Shown: in pieces, positions 9,881 through 21,400 of the stretch
Numbering within the stretch: the first letter of the stretch is position 1
Layout of the letters: every line of letters begins with the position of its first letter
Assembly: GCF_027409185.1 (NCBI RefSeq)
Contig: NC_084462.1
Location: forward strand, 180,100,071 to 180,164,070
Length of the DNA: 64,000 bases
Direction: 5' to 3'
DNA from: Cynocephalus volans
Lineage: Eukaryota; Chordata; Mammalia; Dermoptera; Cynocephalidae
Translations under genes and position numbers: made by a program
Notes under the pieces: model-generated
The model's input: the letters and a program-made list of their open reading frames with translations, nothing else
The model's database searches: none
What the model was told of the DNA's origin: nothing

Positions 9881-12000
9881 ACCTCTAAGAAAATAACAAC
9901 ACAATGCTGAGTTAATAAATGTAGAAACCTCTATGAAACGTAGAAACTTCTATGAAAGGGATGTGTTTTTCTGGGAAAATATTCTCTCGAATTCCTCAAT
10001 GTAGCCAGCAGGAATAAAGTGATAACCTGGGAGAAGGCCCCAAAGTGGACAAAGTCAGACTGACTCGGGTCCACAGCCCTGGACACTTTGAAGGAACAGG
10101 AAGTGCCCTGGCTGGAGAAACTGTTTCACAGCAAGGAAAAAGAAAAGACAAAGATCTTCCGGTTTAGTTGTCAAAGCTAGGAGAATCCCAATGCTAAAAC
10201 CTGAAAAAAGTAACAAAAAACAAGGAATGTTATTGTCCTCGCCCCTAAAGAGAGAAACAAAAATGCTCAATAAAATAACAACCCATTAAAAACAGCCATA
10301 TATATACATAAAATTCATGGTCAAGTAGAGCATTTTCTAGGAAAGCAAGTTTAATCTAATATTAGTAAATGCTTTAACAGACATTGAGTGGTCAATTCAG
10401 AGTCACTGATAGAGACAGCAATGGTAATCCAGAGTCACTGATAGCCAGCCCTGGAGTCAGGCTGGGGATCTGGGAGAAGAAACCCAGATGCAAGATCCAC
10501 CAACCTCTGAGGGCCCCAGGATAGTGGAGACCCAGGGCAGAGGACAGGTATGGGTCATGAGGGATTATGGCTTTGAGGGGCCTCTGCATGGTGCCCAGAG
10601 CTCAGGGAGCAGCCATGGAAAATCCCCAGTGAACTCCCAAGTAGAGGGAGAGAGGCTGAGCAGCACCTGGAGCAGATGCATGGAAGGTTCCTGAAGGAGA
10701 GCTGAGAAGGAGGAATGTGGAGGAGTCAGCTGGGATAGGGGATAAAGAGGAGTGGGCTCCACGGGGCAGCTCTTGGGGTCAGGACACAGTTCAGGCCCCT
10801 GACACCCAGCAGACTACTGGGCAGCTTAAGGTGGGAGCTCAGTACCACAGCGAACTGGGCACCTGGTTCTGGGAGTACCTATAAGCCACACTACAGATAA
10901 TACATATGCCTTTGGTCTTAGGCCCTGTGGCTTTCTTTCTCTGGTGACTCTCTCCCACTGCTAAAGAAAAAAACACTGACCCTCCGTATCACCTGACCAG
11001 GAACCTCACTTAATTAAACCCATGTCTGTTCACAGGAAGAAGAAAGCCCAGCCCCAAGCCCTAGCTGGGAAGGAAGAGTGAAATCCCAGCTAATTCAGAG
11101 TTGCTAATTGCTCATCCCCATTGAGGAGTGTGTCTGGCTGTGGATTCTGTTGTACCATGACCATGGCAAAGATGCAAACATAAGAGGTGACCAAATTTCA
11201 ACCAAGAACAGGTCAAAAGAAAAAATAGATAATACCAATTCATAAAAATATATAATATCAGAGGGAACCTGATAAAATACATTTCTAAGTAGAAAAACAA
11301 TAGCAGCAACAACAAAAAACTTAGCAAACTGGGAAAAAGTACATATTTCCTTAATATCCTAAGGAATTTCTATATTAAACTGATGTTCACTGTCCTACTT
11401 ATCAATAAAACCCAAAGGCAAGTACGGCCATGAATCAGGCAGCAGTTAATGGTACTGGCTTTAGAGTCAGAGAGACCTGGCTTTACATTTTGGCTTTGTG
11501 CTTTTGGCCACCTAATATCTTCATGTCTGCTTCTCATCTGCAAAGGAGCAGATATGGGGAACAATGAGTATCACTCTTGTTCTAGGACTTCTAGCCAATG
11601 CAATAAGACAAGAAAACCAAAACATAAGATATGACTATTGGAAAGGAGATAAAACCATTATTACCATTGTCTACCAAAAAAATTTCAAGAGAATGACCTG
11701 AAGAAATAACATGAGAAGTCAGTAAGAAAGACACGTATTCTACATATACAAAAACCCATATACCAATAACAACCTGTTAAAAAATATGATGATTTGAATA
11801 ATTAAGACAATGTCATAAAGTTGCTAATTACCCCCAAATTAATTTATAAGTTTGCATTAGATTACTAGACAATATGACTCTAAAGTTTATCTAAAAAAAT
11901 AAAATGATGACAATAAGCAAGAAAAAAAAAATACTAATGAAGAGGCAACTTCTGTAGTTAGATATTAAAAGAGAACAGTATAAAAATAAAAATAGTGCAT
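9880..12000 (+). mobile_element. Eroded LINE-1/HAL1-type sequence in pieces
   Basis: The A-rich strand bias, the rarity of open frames and motifs such as acccccaaattaatttataagt followed by gactctaaagtttatct match the order of a diverged LINE ORF2 3' half on the + strand. The match is best for 11180-12000; 9880-10420 is weaker. A MIR piece (11440-11580) and non-repeat sequence (about 10450-11100) lie between. Exact limits and family are uncertain. Confidence 0.4.
11440..11580 (+). repeat. MIR SINE fragment
   Basis: The run ctttagagtcagagagacctggctttac, followed by a degenerate ttctcatctgcaaa stretch, matches the 5' and middle parts of MIR. Confidence 0.55.
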
Positions 12001-13027
12001 CTTGGGCCTGGCACAGAGCCAACACTTAGTATTAGTTTCCTGAATGGGGAAATCAATGAACAAATGCACGAGTGGTAGCTTTCGATGGCATCTCACCTAC
12101 TATGTACCAGGTTCTTTACTCCACCACAGGAAAGAATTCAAGAGTAGAGTCATAGTAGAAAGTGAGAACAGGTTCAATATGGTGAATAAGAGACACAGAT
12201 TTCACAGAGAGAGAGCAGCTGAGCTCCAAGGCTAAGCAGAGTGCACACCAAGCTTAACACAGAAGTAAGAAATGAACACTTGAAGTTCAATACAGAGTGA
12301 GCAGCCGCTCGCTGCAAGGAAGCTTGACACAAAGTGACGCACACACACACCTCAGCTATGAAGTGTGGGTTGGCCCCAGGAGAGTGAGCAACAACCCCGC
12401 CTTCTGCTGGGATTCAGCTTCTAGAGTTTCTCTATCTACTGAATATTCAATTAAGGGGGTGGCTCCCAGTTATGTAGACTACTGTGACATAACGAGTCAT
12501 GTCACATTCGTCTTGCACATGCTCACTCGGTCTCTTCTTGGAGCATGTTTATTGGTCAAATCCTATCACATGCACCAGACATATTCAAGAATATTCTGTG
12601 CTCTTTAGCACCCCAAGTGAAGGTCATTCCGCTACCAGGTTATACAACCACTGGATTTGCATAAGTCAGCCCCTTTTGCCCAGCCTCTGGATTTGCATTA
12701 GGCAGCCCCTTTGGGTCTCATTTTCCCTATGCTGGTGCGGAGGATAGGTCTAACTAGCAACAGTAACTTTCCTCTAGGGAAGGGCTCAGAGGAGGGGCTG
12801 AAACCTTGGGGAGTGGCTGGAAACCCAGGGGCGTGTCCTGACACCTGAACTCAGGGAAACTGAGCACCTCCTATCTCAGTATGATCCAGCAGATCCAGTG
12901 GTCTTTGAAATGGCAGGTAGGGATGCTACTTGGAAAGGAGGTGAGTCACAGTGCAGATTATTAGAGTTTTGGAGTGAAGTCCTGCCGTCCTATGTAAATA
13001 GCTACTCTCCTCGAGAGTAGTTAAGAT
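12001..13027. other. Unassigned sequence, possibly an old LTR, with two octamer motifs
   Basis: I cannot name a repeat family here. A 36-bp step repeats ctggatttgcat at 12651 and 12687, so two ATTTGCAT octamers lie in tandem. An A/C run (acacacacac) is near 12342. No gene is supported. Confidence 0.4.
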
Positions 13028-13238
13028 ATCACTTTTGTTATTGTGGTAAAATATGTCTAACACAAGATTTGCCATTTTAACACACAATTCTGTGGAATTA
13101 ATTACATTCACAATGCTGTGTAAACATCGCCTCCATTTCCAAAACTTCTCCATCCTAAACCTGAACTCTGTACCCATCAAGCAACCTCTGTGATTCCTTC
13201 CACCTAATTTCTCGTAATCTCTAATTTACTTCTGTCCC
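13028..13238 (-). mobile_element. Old L1M 3' end, antisense
   Basis: The sequence runs like the reverse complement of an L1M 3' UTR (order: ccattttaac, acattcacaat, ctgtacccatcaag). It stops at a T-rich junction at about 13240, where a younger-looking L1 3' end begins, so this is a separate older copy. Confidence 0.6.
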
Positions 13239-13867
13239 TGAATTTTTTAAATTTATTTTTTTCTTAATTGACGTATGATAATTCTACATATTTATGGAGT
13301 ACAGTGTGATATTTGGGTCCATTTATAGTGAGCAATGATCATAACAGGGTAATTATCATATCCATCACCTCAATCATTTGTCATTTCTTTGTGTTGGGAA
13401 CATTCAGAATCCTCTCTACTAGCTATTTGAAATTGTACAATAAATTGTTAACTGTAATCTCCCTGTATTGTTATAGAGCACTAGATCTATTCTTTCTATC
13501 TAGCTACAATTTTGTTCTGTCTGGCTTATTTCACTTAACATAATTTTCTCCAAGCTCAACTATGTTGCCTCAAATGGCAGAATTTCATTTTTTTTTTTTT
13601 TTTGGCTGAGCAGTATTCCATTGTGTGTGTGTATACACATATATATCCCCTTTTTTTAATCCAGTCGTCCGTCCATGGACATTGAGGTTCGTTCCAAATC
13701 TTGGCTATTGTGACTAGAGCTGATAAACATGGGAGTGCAGGTATCCCTTCAAAGTATTGATTTCCTTTCCTTTGGATATATAGCCAGCGTGGGATTTCTA
13801 TGATATGATATGATACATCTACTTGTAGTTTTTTTGAGAAATCTCCATACTGTTTTCCATAGCAGCT

Positions 13868-14294
13868 TGTATTAGTCCATTTCTGTTGTTTATAACAAAA
13901 TATTTGAAACTGGCTGATTTATAAAGAAAACAAAATGTATTGCTTACAGTTTCTTAGGCTGCGAAGTTCAAAGTCCATCTGGTGGTGGCAACGGTGACCC
14001 AGGGGTCTCACATTGCAAGACGGTGGAAGCAGAGAGAGTAGAGAGAGAGGCAGATTCTCCTCTCCTTTTAAAGCCCTCAGAACCACACCCCTGACCACCA
14101 TTTTAAAAATCCATTCACTACTGCACGGTCCTGCAGTCCAATCACCTCTTCAAGGCTCCACCTTTCAGTTACTATAATAGGATTTCCCACCCTCTTAACA
14201 GTCACAGTGGGGGCTAAGTTTCTAATACATAAAATTTGGGGGGCACAACTCAAGCTTCAGGGAGTTTTGGGGGGACACAATTCAATCCACTACA
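13868..14294 (-). mobile_element. MaLR solo LTR (MST-type), antisense
   Basis: The segment starts tgtattagtccattt and ends ccactaca, the reverse complement of a TG...CA MaLR LTR. It resembles the LTR at 17058-17460 closely, for example the shared gagggtgggaaatcctatta-type block in opposite orientation. L1 sequence resumes directly after it (ggctgtactaaatcaca). It is solo, with no internal sequence, and lies about 1 kb from the full element in the opposite orientation. Confidence 0.8.
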
Positions 14295-15332
14295 TGGCTG
14301 TACTAAATCACACTCCCAGTAACAACGTGTAAGAGTTCTTCTTCCCTGCATCCTTGCCAGCATTTTTTATTTTCTATGTGTTTTCTTTCTTTCTTTTTTT
14401 TTTTTTTGATAACAGCCCCTTTAACTGAGATGAGATGATTTCTCACTGTGGTTTTCATTTGCATTTCTCTGGTGATTAGTGATGTTGAATATATTTTTTT
14501 CATATACCTCTTGGACATTTCTAAGTCTTATTTTGAGAAATATCTATTCAGCTCATTTGCCCATTTTTTAATTGGGCTTTTTTTTTTTTTTTTTTTTTTT
14601 TTTTACTATTGAGTTGTTTTAGTTCTTTGCATCTTCTGAATATTATTCCCTTGTCAGATGAATAGTTTGCAGATATTTTCTCCCACTCTACAGGTTGTCT
14701 CTTTGCTCTGTTGTTTGTTTCCTTTGTTTTGTTGAAGCTTTGTCTTTGATGTAATCTCATCTGTTTATTTTAGCTTTTGTTGCCTGTGCTTTTGAGGTCT
14801 AATTTGTAAAAACTTTGCCCAGTCCTATGTCCTAAAGCATTTCCCCTGTGTTTTCCTCTAGTAGTTTCATAGTTCTGAGTCTTACATTTAAGTCTTTAAT
14901 CCTTTTGAATTGATTTTTGTATATGGTGAGAGACAGGGATCTAGTGTCTTCTGCATACAGATGTTCAGCTTTCCCAGCAACGTTTATCGAAAAGGTTGTC
15001 TTTTCCCCAATGTATGCTCTTGGCTCCTTTGTCAAAAATTGGTTGGCTTCCGGCATGTGGATTTATTTCTGGATTCTCTATTCTGTTTCATTGGTCTATG
15101 TGTCCTTTTTTTGTGCCAGCAGCATTCTGTATTGATTACTATTGCTTTGTAATATATTTCAGAGTCGGGGAGTGAGATACCCCCCACTCTGTTCTTTTGC
15201 TCAAGATTGCTTTGGCTATTTGGGGTCTCCTATTTTTCCATATAAATTTTTGAGCTATTTTTTCTATTTCTAGAAGTATGTCATCGGTAGTTTGACAGGG
15301 ATTACACTAAATCTGTAGATTGCTTTGGGTAG

Positions 15333-15516
15333 TGCTGTGTATTGATGTTCCTCCAAAATTTAGTCCCCACTGTGGCAGTGTAAAGAGGGTGGGAAATCCT
15401 ATTATGATAATTGAAAGATGGGGCCTTGAAGAGGTGAAATTATAAGCAATAAATTTTATTTTCTTACAAATTACCCAGTTCCGAGTATTTTGTTATAAGC
15501 AATGGAAACTAATACA
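15333..15516 (+). repeat. 5' LTR of MST-type MaLR, internally deleted
   Basis: The LTR starts tgctgtgtattg and ends aatggaaactaataca. It is 184 bp against 403 bp for its 3' partner: after gccttgaagaggtg it jumps to ataagcaataaatttt, losing roughly 220 bp that include the polyadenylation-upstream region. The preceding five bases are ggtag (15328-15332). Confidence 0.85.
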
Positions 15517-17057
15517 GAAAATTGGTATACAGAGAAGCGGGGTGTTGCTTATGAAAAATACTTAAAAATGTGGAAGTGGCTTTGGAACTGGGTGTTTGGA
15601 GGAGTTTGGAAGACTCAGAAGAAGACAAAAAGATGAGGGAAAGTTGGGAACATCTTAGAGACTGGTTACATGGTGGCAAGCAGAATGCTGATACAGATAT
15701 GGACAGTAAAGGCCACTCTGAGAAGATCTCAGATGTAAATGAGAACGGACTTATTGGAAACTCAGGCAAAGATCACCCTTGCTAGGAACTGGCAAGGAAC
15801 TTGGCAGCGGTCTGTTCATGCCCCAAATTTTTATGGAATGTGGAACATCAAGGTGCTGACCCAGGGTGTTTGGTGGAAGAAATTTCTAAGCAGCAAAGCA
15901 TTAAGGAAGTTGCATGGCTACTTGTAACAGCCTATACTGAGTTATGGCAGAAAAGGCATGACATAAAGCCAGAGTTTAAAAGAAAAGCAGAGTGCAAATA
16001 TTTGGAAAATTTGCAGCCTGGCAATGTGGTAGAGAAGCAGAGAGCATTTTCAGGAGAAAAATGCAGTGGTTCTAAGAAGATTACTGCAAAGGAAAGGTAT
16101 TTATCAAGAGAAGGGCAAAAAGGCCCTAAAGGCATTGCAGAAGTCTCTGGGGCCAAGACTTCCATTTCAGGCCCAGAGGCCTAGGGTGACAGAATGGTCT
16201 TGGGGAACAGACCCGAGGCACCCTCCACAGGCTCACTGCCCGGGGCCACCTTGGGATGATACTCCTCACACCAGCACCCCAGCTGCTTTGGCTGCTCCAG
16301 CCATGGCTGAATTGGCCCCACGTGTGGCTGGACCTGAAGCTTTGAAAAATACAAGCAGGAAGGCTTGGCAGCATCCATGTGTTGCTAGCTCTGCAGGCTC
16401 CCAGAATGCCAGAGCTGTAAAAGCTTGGGAGCCTCAACCCCAATTTTGAAGGATGTATGGAAAAGCCTGGGGGCCCAGGAAGAGATCTGTTGTAGGGGAT
16501 TCACCACATACAGTCTTTACTAGAGCAATGCCAAGAGGAAATGTGGGGTTGGAGTTGCAGATGAGGAACTCCATTGGCACCATGCCTAGCAGAACCATGA
16601 GGGTGTAACTGCCATGGAGACCCCAGACCTTTGGAGCTACCAGAGTGGAACCCCAGCCTGGGAGAGCTTAAGTATGGCTTGCAACCAAGAAAGTCATAAG
16701 AGTGGAGCTGCCCAAGGACTTGAGGACCCAACCCCCACACCCGCTGCTGAGGATGTCAAACACAGAAACAAGGTACATGGTTCTTCAGCTGTGAGATTTA
16801 ATGCCTGCCCTGCTGGGTCTCAGACTTATTTGGGAACTGTTACTCCTTTCTTTTGGTCTATTTCTCCCTTTTGACTGAGAATATATACCCTATGTTTGTC
16901 CCACCATTGTATGTTGGAAATAGATAAGTTGTTTTGATTTCACAGATGGGACTTTGGACTTTTGAGTTGAAAAATGTTAAGAATTTGGGGCTGTGGAGAT
17001 GAGATGAAAGTATGTGCATGTGAAAAGGACATGAGTTTTGGGGGACCAAGGGCAGAA
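15517..17057 (+). mobile_element. MST/THE1-type MaLR internal region, non-coding remnant
   Basis: This lies between the two LTRs and starts gaaaattggtatacagagaagcgg, the usual beginning of a MaLR internal region. It keeps short gag-like frames, the longest being 15801-16184, but stops and frameshifts break any continuous product. MaLR elements lack their own pol and depend on ERVL machinery. I treat this as a dead endogenous retrovirus-like copy. Confidence 0.8.
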
Positions 17058-17460
17058 TGCTGTGGATTGGTGTTCTCCAAAACTTAGTCTCCACTGTGAC
17101 AGTGTAAAGAGGGTGGGGAATCCTATTATGCTAATTGAAAGGTGGGGCCTTGAAGAGGTGATTAGATTGTAGGGCCATGCCATAGTGAATGGATTAATAT
17201 CGGTGGTCAGGGGTGTGGTTCTAAGGGCTTTACAAGGAGAACATGTGAGAGTCTCTCTCTCTCTCTCTCTCTCTCTGCTCCACCATTTTCTGCCAGGTGA
17301 GACTCCTAGGTCACTGTTGCCACCATCAAGACCCTCAGCAGATGTGCTCCTTGGACTCTGGACTTCCCAGCTTCCAAAACTGTAAGCAATAAATTTTGTT
17401 TTCCTACTAAAAACCCAGTTCCATGTATTTTGTTGTAAGCAACAGAAACAGACTAATACA
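17058..17460 (+). repeat. 3' LTR of MST-type MaLR
   Basis: The LTR begins tgctgtggattgg and ends agactaataca, then ggtag (17461-17465) repeats the five bases before the 5' LTR. It contains a (CT)n run at about 17252-17277 and an aataaa signal at about 17389. The intact 5-bp duplication shows the whole element entered the L1 in one event. Confidence 0.9.
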
Positions 17461-17944
17461 GGTAGTTTGATCATTTTGACAAAATTTATTCTTCCAATCC
17501 ATTGACATGGTATGTCTTTCCATTTTTTTGTGTGTCTTCTTTAATTTTTTTAACCAGTGTTCTATAGTTTTCCTTGTAGAAATCTTTTACCTCCGTGGTT
17601 AAATTTATTCCTAGATTTTATTTATTTTTTATCGCTATTGTAAACAAGATTGTTTTCTTGATTTCTTTTTCTGCTAGTTTGTTGATGGTGTATACAAATA
17701 CTACTGACTTTTCTATGTTGATTTTATGTCCTGCAACTTTATAGAATTTATTTATCAGTTCTAGGAGTTTTTGGTAGAGTCTTTAGGTTTCTCTCTATAT
17801 TTGATCCTGTCATCTGCAAACAGGAACAATTTGGCTTCCTCCTTTACAATTTGGATGCCCTTTATGTCTTTCTCTTGCCTAATTGCTCTGGCTAGGACTT
17901 CCAGTACTATGTTGAATAAAAGGGGTGAGAATGGGAAGACATCA

Positions 17945-20350
17945 CTTTCAACTTGCTACTGGGCTTTCACAGATATTGAACTCTTGACCATGGGCAACCA
18001 AGTTACCATGTGATCTGAGACACCCATCGTGGACTAAGCATAGTCTGACCCATACAGCCTCAAAGTTGGTTGTGTCCAGCAGCACTCCATCATTGGAGGA
18101 AGTGGTTTATAAATATGTAAGCTCAGGCTCAAGCGAGACCTTATGGCAAAAGTAAGTTGCATGAGAAAGAAGCAGCCCGGATGCCCACAGACCCTATTCT
18201 TTTCTATATCACCTCTCTATCAATCTATATTTATGGCCTCATGGGAAATTCTGTGCGATTAGCTAACTGAAGAAAAAAATTCCAGTCCTGGTTTACAGAT
18301 GTTTCTGAATGATGAACAGATACCTCCCAAAGTGGACAGATGTAAATGCTGCAGCCTCACTCTGGAAGAGCCCTGAAGGCCAGTAGTGAGGGAAAATCCT
18401 ACCAAGGGCAGAATTTTGGCTGTTCATTTTGTCCAGGAGAGATGGCCAGACATACAGGTCTATATAGATTTATGGGCTATGTCTAATGGTTTGGCTAAGT
18501 GGGCAGGGAACTGGAAGGAACATAGTTGAAAACTTGGTGAGAAGAGAGTTTGAAGAAGAAGTAAGCGGACAGATCCCCCCTGTCTGTCCACATCAGCACA
18601 GAGTATCAAGATGTTTGTGTCCCATGTGAGTGTTCACCAAAAGTCATCAAAGAGTGATCTCAGCAGAGGAAGATTCTATTACCAGGTGGACAAGATGCCC
18701 TGCATTGTGGATCTCAGATGCCTTCTTTCTCAGCCCCTCTTGTCTTTGTCAGCAGGTGCATGGACAAAGCAGCCATGTTGGAGGGGATGGAGGTTGTGCA
18801 TGGTCTCAGCAACACTTACTTCCACCCACCAAGGCTGAGCACCGACAACCACTGCTGAGTGCCCAGTCTACCAACCGCAGAACCCAACACCAAGTCCTGA
18901 CATGGTATGACTCCCCAGGGGATCACCTGGAAACAGATTGATCATATTGAACCACTTCCGTTGTGCAAACAGGTGGCACTTTGTTCTCAATGGGACAGAT
19001 ATTTACTCTAGATGTGAAATTGCCTTCCTTGCCCTCAGTGCCTCTGACAAAATGAACATCCATGGACCTGCAGAGTGTTTCCAGCATTGACACAACAGTT
19101 GAGCTGGATGCGGAGACTGCCCTCTGGCCACTTCGAGCTCCTCATGCCACTGAGTTAACAAGCAAAGAAGGGGGTTACTGCGCTGTCTGGGGTGATTGAT
19201 CCAGTCAGTCCTGATCACGGGTGGCTACCCCACACTAGGGAGGAGTGAGTCTGGAATGCTGGAAATCCTTGGCTGTTTCTTATTCCTCCTATGTCCTGTG
19301 ATTAAAATCAATGAAAAATGTTAAGAACACTGTTTAGGTAGAGCCTCTAATGGCCCAAACTCTTCATGAATACATGCTTGGGCCACTCCATAAAACAAGG
19401 AACCAGGACTGGCTGAAAGGCTTGTTAAGGGCAAAGGGAATATGAGATGGGTATTGGAAAAGGGTAGTTGTAAATACCTGTATGATTATGCAAACAGTTG
19501 CAGAAATGATGACTGTAATAATTATGAGTATTTCTTCTTCATTTTGAGTATGTGTGAAGGTTTATGTGTATGTGCATATGTATGTATATGTATTTATATA
19601 CCAAATACTTCTGTTTTCTTCCCTTCTCTCATCTTTGCATCATCTAGCCTAAGATGTGGAATAGTAGTTAGTTAATTTTCTATGTCTGCAGTGAAGTCAC
19701 AGGATTTAGAAGGGGAGTGTGGATAAGCTAGAAGGATGAACATCACCTAGAGACGACAAAAAGGGACTATGTATCCTTTCCTGGGGAAAGGGTTAGTGTA
19801 TTTTTAACTTTTTACAGAATAGTTGTATAACGCAGAAGCACGACTTTGTGAATTCTCTTCACGATTTGGAGAGCAAGTATGGTTTAAGGAGAGGGGTGTG
19901 TGTGCCAGGTTGACAAGAGGCGGACTTTGGTGTGTTTATAAGGTGTCAACTTGGCTAGGCTGAACTATGTTCCCCAGAATTTCCTTTTCTGTATACTTCT
20001 GGCTGGAGTGGGCCATGATATAGGTTCTGGGGAGATGTGGAGAGGAGCAGCCGTGTGGGAGGTCGCGTGTGTGGTCGCCAACCTGCCAGCACACTCATTG
20101 ACGTGAGGCTGTGGCCAGGACCACCACCGCTGCTTGTCCCCGGATCCTCCATCTGCTTCTCTGGCTCCTGGGCCAGGTGTGTGTGTGTGTTTAGCTCTGT
20201 GAAGAAAGATCTGGGATTCTGCAGGATATTCACAGCACCGACTTGAGAAGCAAAAAGAGCCAACTTAGGTGTGCTTGTCCTTGTGGGGTTCTGGCTGCCC
20301 CCCACTTTCCATTCACCTTCCTTCCCAACCACCTGCCCTGTGTTCTTCAA
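17945..20350 (+). mobile_element. Eroded ERVL-class endogenous retrovirus, pol (RNase H-integrase) part
   Basis: Starting where the antisense L1 stops, the + strand carries a broken class III retroviral pol. The clearest part is 18600-19100, where one frame reads through a zinc-finger-like region and into an integrase start (QIDHIEPLP at about 18932); frameshifts then follow. From 19240 to about 19900 the order of motifs fits the ERVL 3' untranslated part. At about 19940 an LTR-like gtgtcaacttggctaggctg begins, but beyond 19980 I cannot match it. There is no functional frame. The 3' limit is uncertain. Confidence 0.6.
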
Positions 20351-20937
20351 GCCCCAGCATCAGACGAAGACCACAGCCTTGCCGAGATGCTTCGTCAGCC
20401 CACATGGCTGCGTAAGGTCACATGCCTGCGATCAGTGAGAGAGAAAGATCTCTCTCCCCCTCTTTCAGTGGCTCAGCTCCTCCCAAGCCACAGCTCTCAA
20501 CCACTATGTGCCTCAAGCCCACCGTTGCGGTGGGCATCCGAGGAGAGACCAGTGCAGCAAAACACCTGTGAAAGGGAAACGTGTCCCAGCCAATGCCAGA
20601 ACTGGGGACGTATAGGACTCAATCTGTGATCTGAAGTTGTTTCCAGCTTAACCCTTGTAAATGCTATACAATTGTCAGAAGTTATTATCAAAGCCCCAGA
20701 GGTCACAATCTTGTGCAAGCAACGTTTTCCGTCATTTTAGACAATGGTATCCAAAAAGCTTTAATTACCCATTCGTAAGACAGTTGCCCTCAATTTCAAG
20801 ATCTATCATTTAGACTTTGGTGTGTGTGTGTCCCACCCTTCTACCCCTGCCACCTGCCAGAAGAGTGGAGTAGGATTGATTCATGGTAATTGTTGGGCTT
20901 AATTATGTGTGATTGAACAAGAGAGTGAAATACCAAT
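20351..20937. other. Unassigned sequence
   Basis: No gene or clear repeat family. A (TG)n run near 20819-20829 is the only simple feature. The sequence may belong to the LTR of the preceding ERVL element. Confidence 0.4.
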
Positions 20938-21400
20938 TGTCACAGGTTGGTTTTCCCTGGAAGTTTACTCTGAGTGGAGATTTACGTACAAGACATTTGT
21001 TGAGAAATGCTCTTAAGATCAACACCTCTGTAAGGGATCAAGGAACCCGGAGGGGACAGTGGGATAAGCTTGATTGTTGTGGGGTTGTGACAAAGGCCTC
21101 AGACAATCCTACATGGAGCTGTGGAGCTACGGTGGGCCTTACAGTTGTCCCACATTGGGGCAAGGGGCTAGGACTTTATACCCCATATTGAACAGTCATT
21201 AGATATGGATCGCCCAAGGAAAGGGGCTTTGACCTTGGGCAAGGAGGCTCTCTTCAGCCAAAGGCACAGTACAAGGTGGGACTCAGCTGAGAACTGTCAG
21301 CCACCAATGCTCCTAGCAGCTGGAGAAAGGAACATTCCAGTCCCAGATAGTATGGATTACAGTTCACCCTGTGCCACTTGACTCCACCTGCTTCATATAA
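20938..21400 (+). repeat. ERVL-type solo LTR (LTR33-like), copy 1
   Basis: The segment starts tgtcacaggttgg and contains gttgtcccacattgggg and gactcagctgagaactgtcag. The same landmarks in the same order and strand recur at 31508-31970, which defines a repeat family from within the window. The name LTR33 is from memory and only tentative. Confidence 0.5.

Larger units (their letters stand above)
13239..17944 (-). mobile_element. L1 (L1MA/L1PB-like), antisense, 5'-truncated, interrupted twice
   Basis: From 13239 the reverse complement of an L1 3' UTR and the C-terminal half of ORF2 can be followed: a tacatatttatggagtacag 3' UTR motif; gtattccattgtgtgtgtg near 13613; the ORF2 segments at 14300-15330; then, after an inserted retroelement, 17466-17944 ending near atgttgaataaaaggggtga. 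A MaLR LTR (13868-14294) and a complete MST-type element (15333-17460) sit inside it. Stops and frameshifts abolish ORF2. The collinear resumption of L1 sequence on both sides of each insertion is the main evidence. Confidence 0.85.

Noticed and set aside
15801-16184. 127-codon coding gene
   Set aside because: Part of the internal region of a dead MST-type MaLR element.
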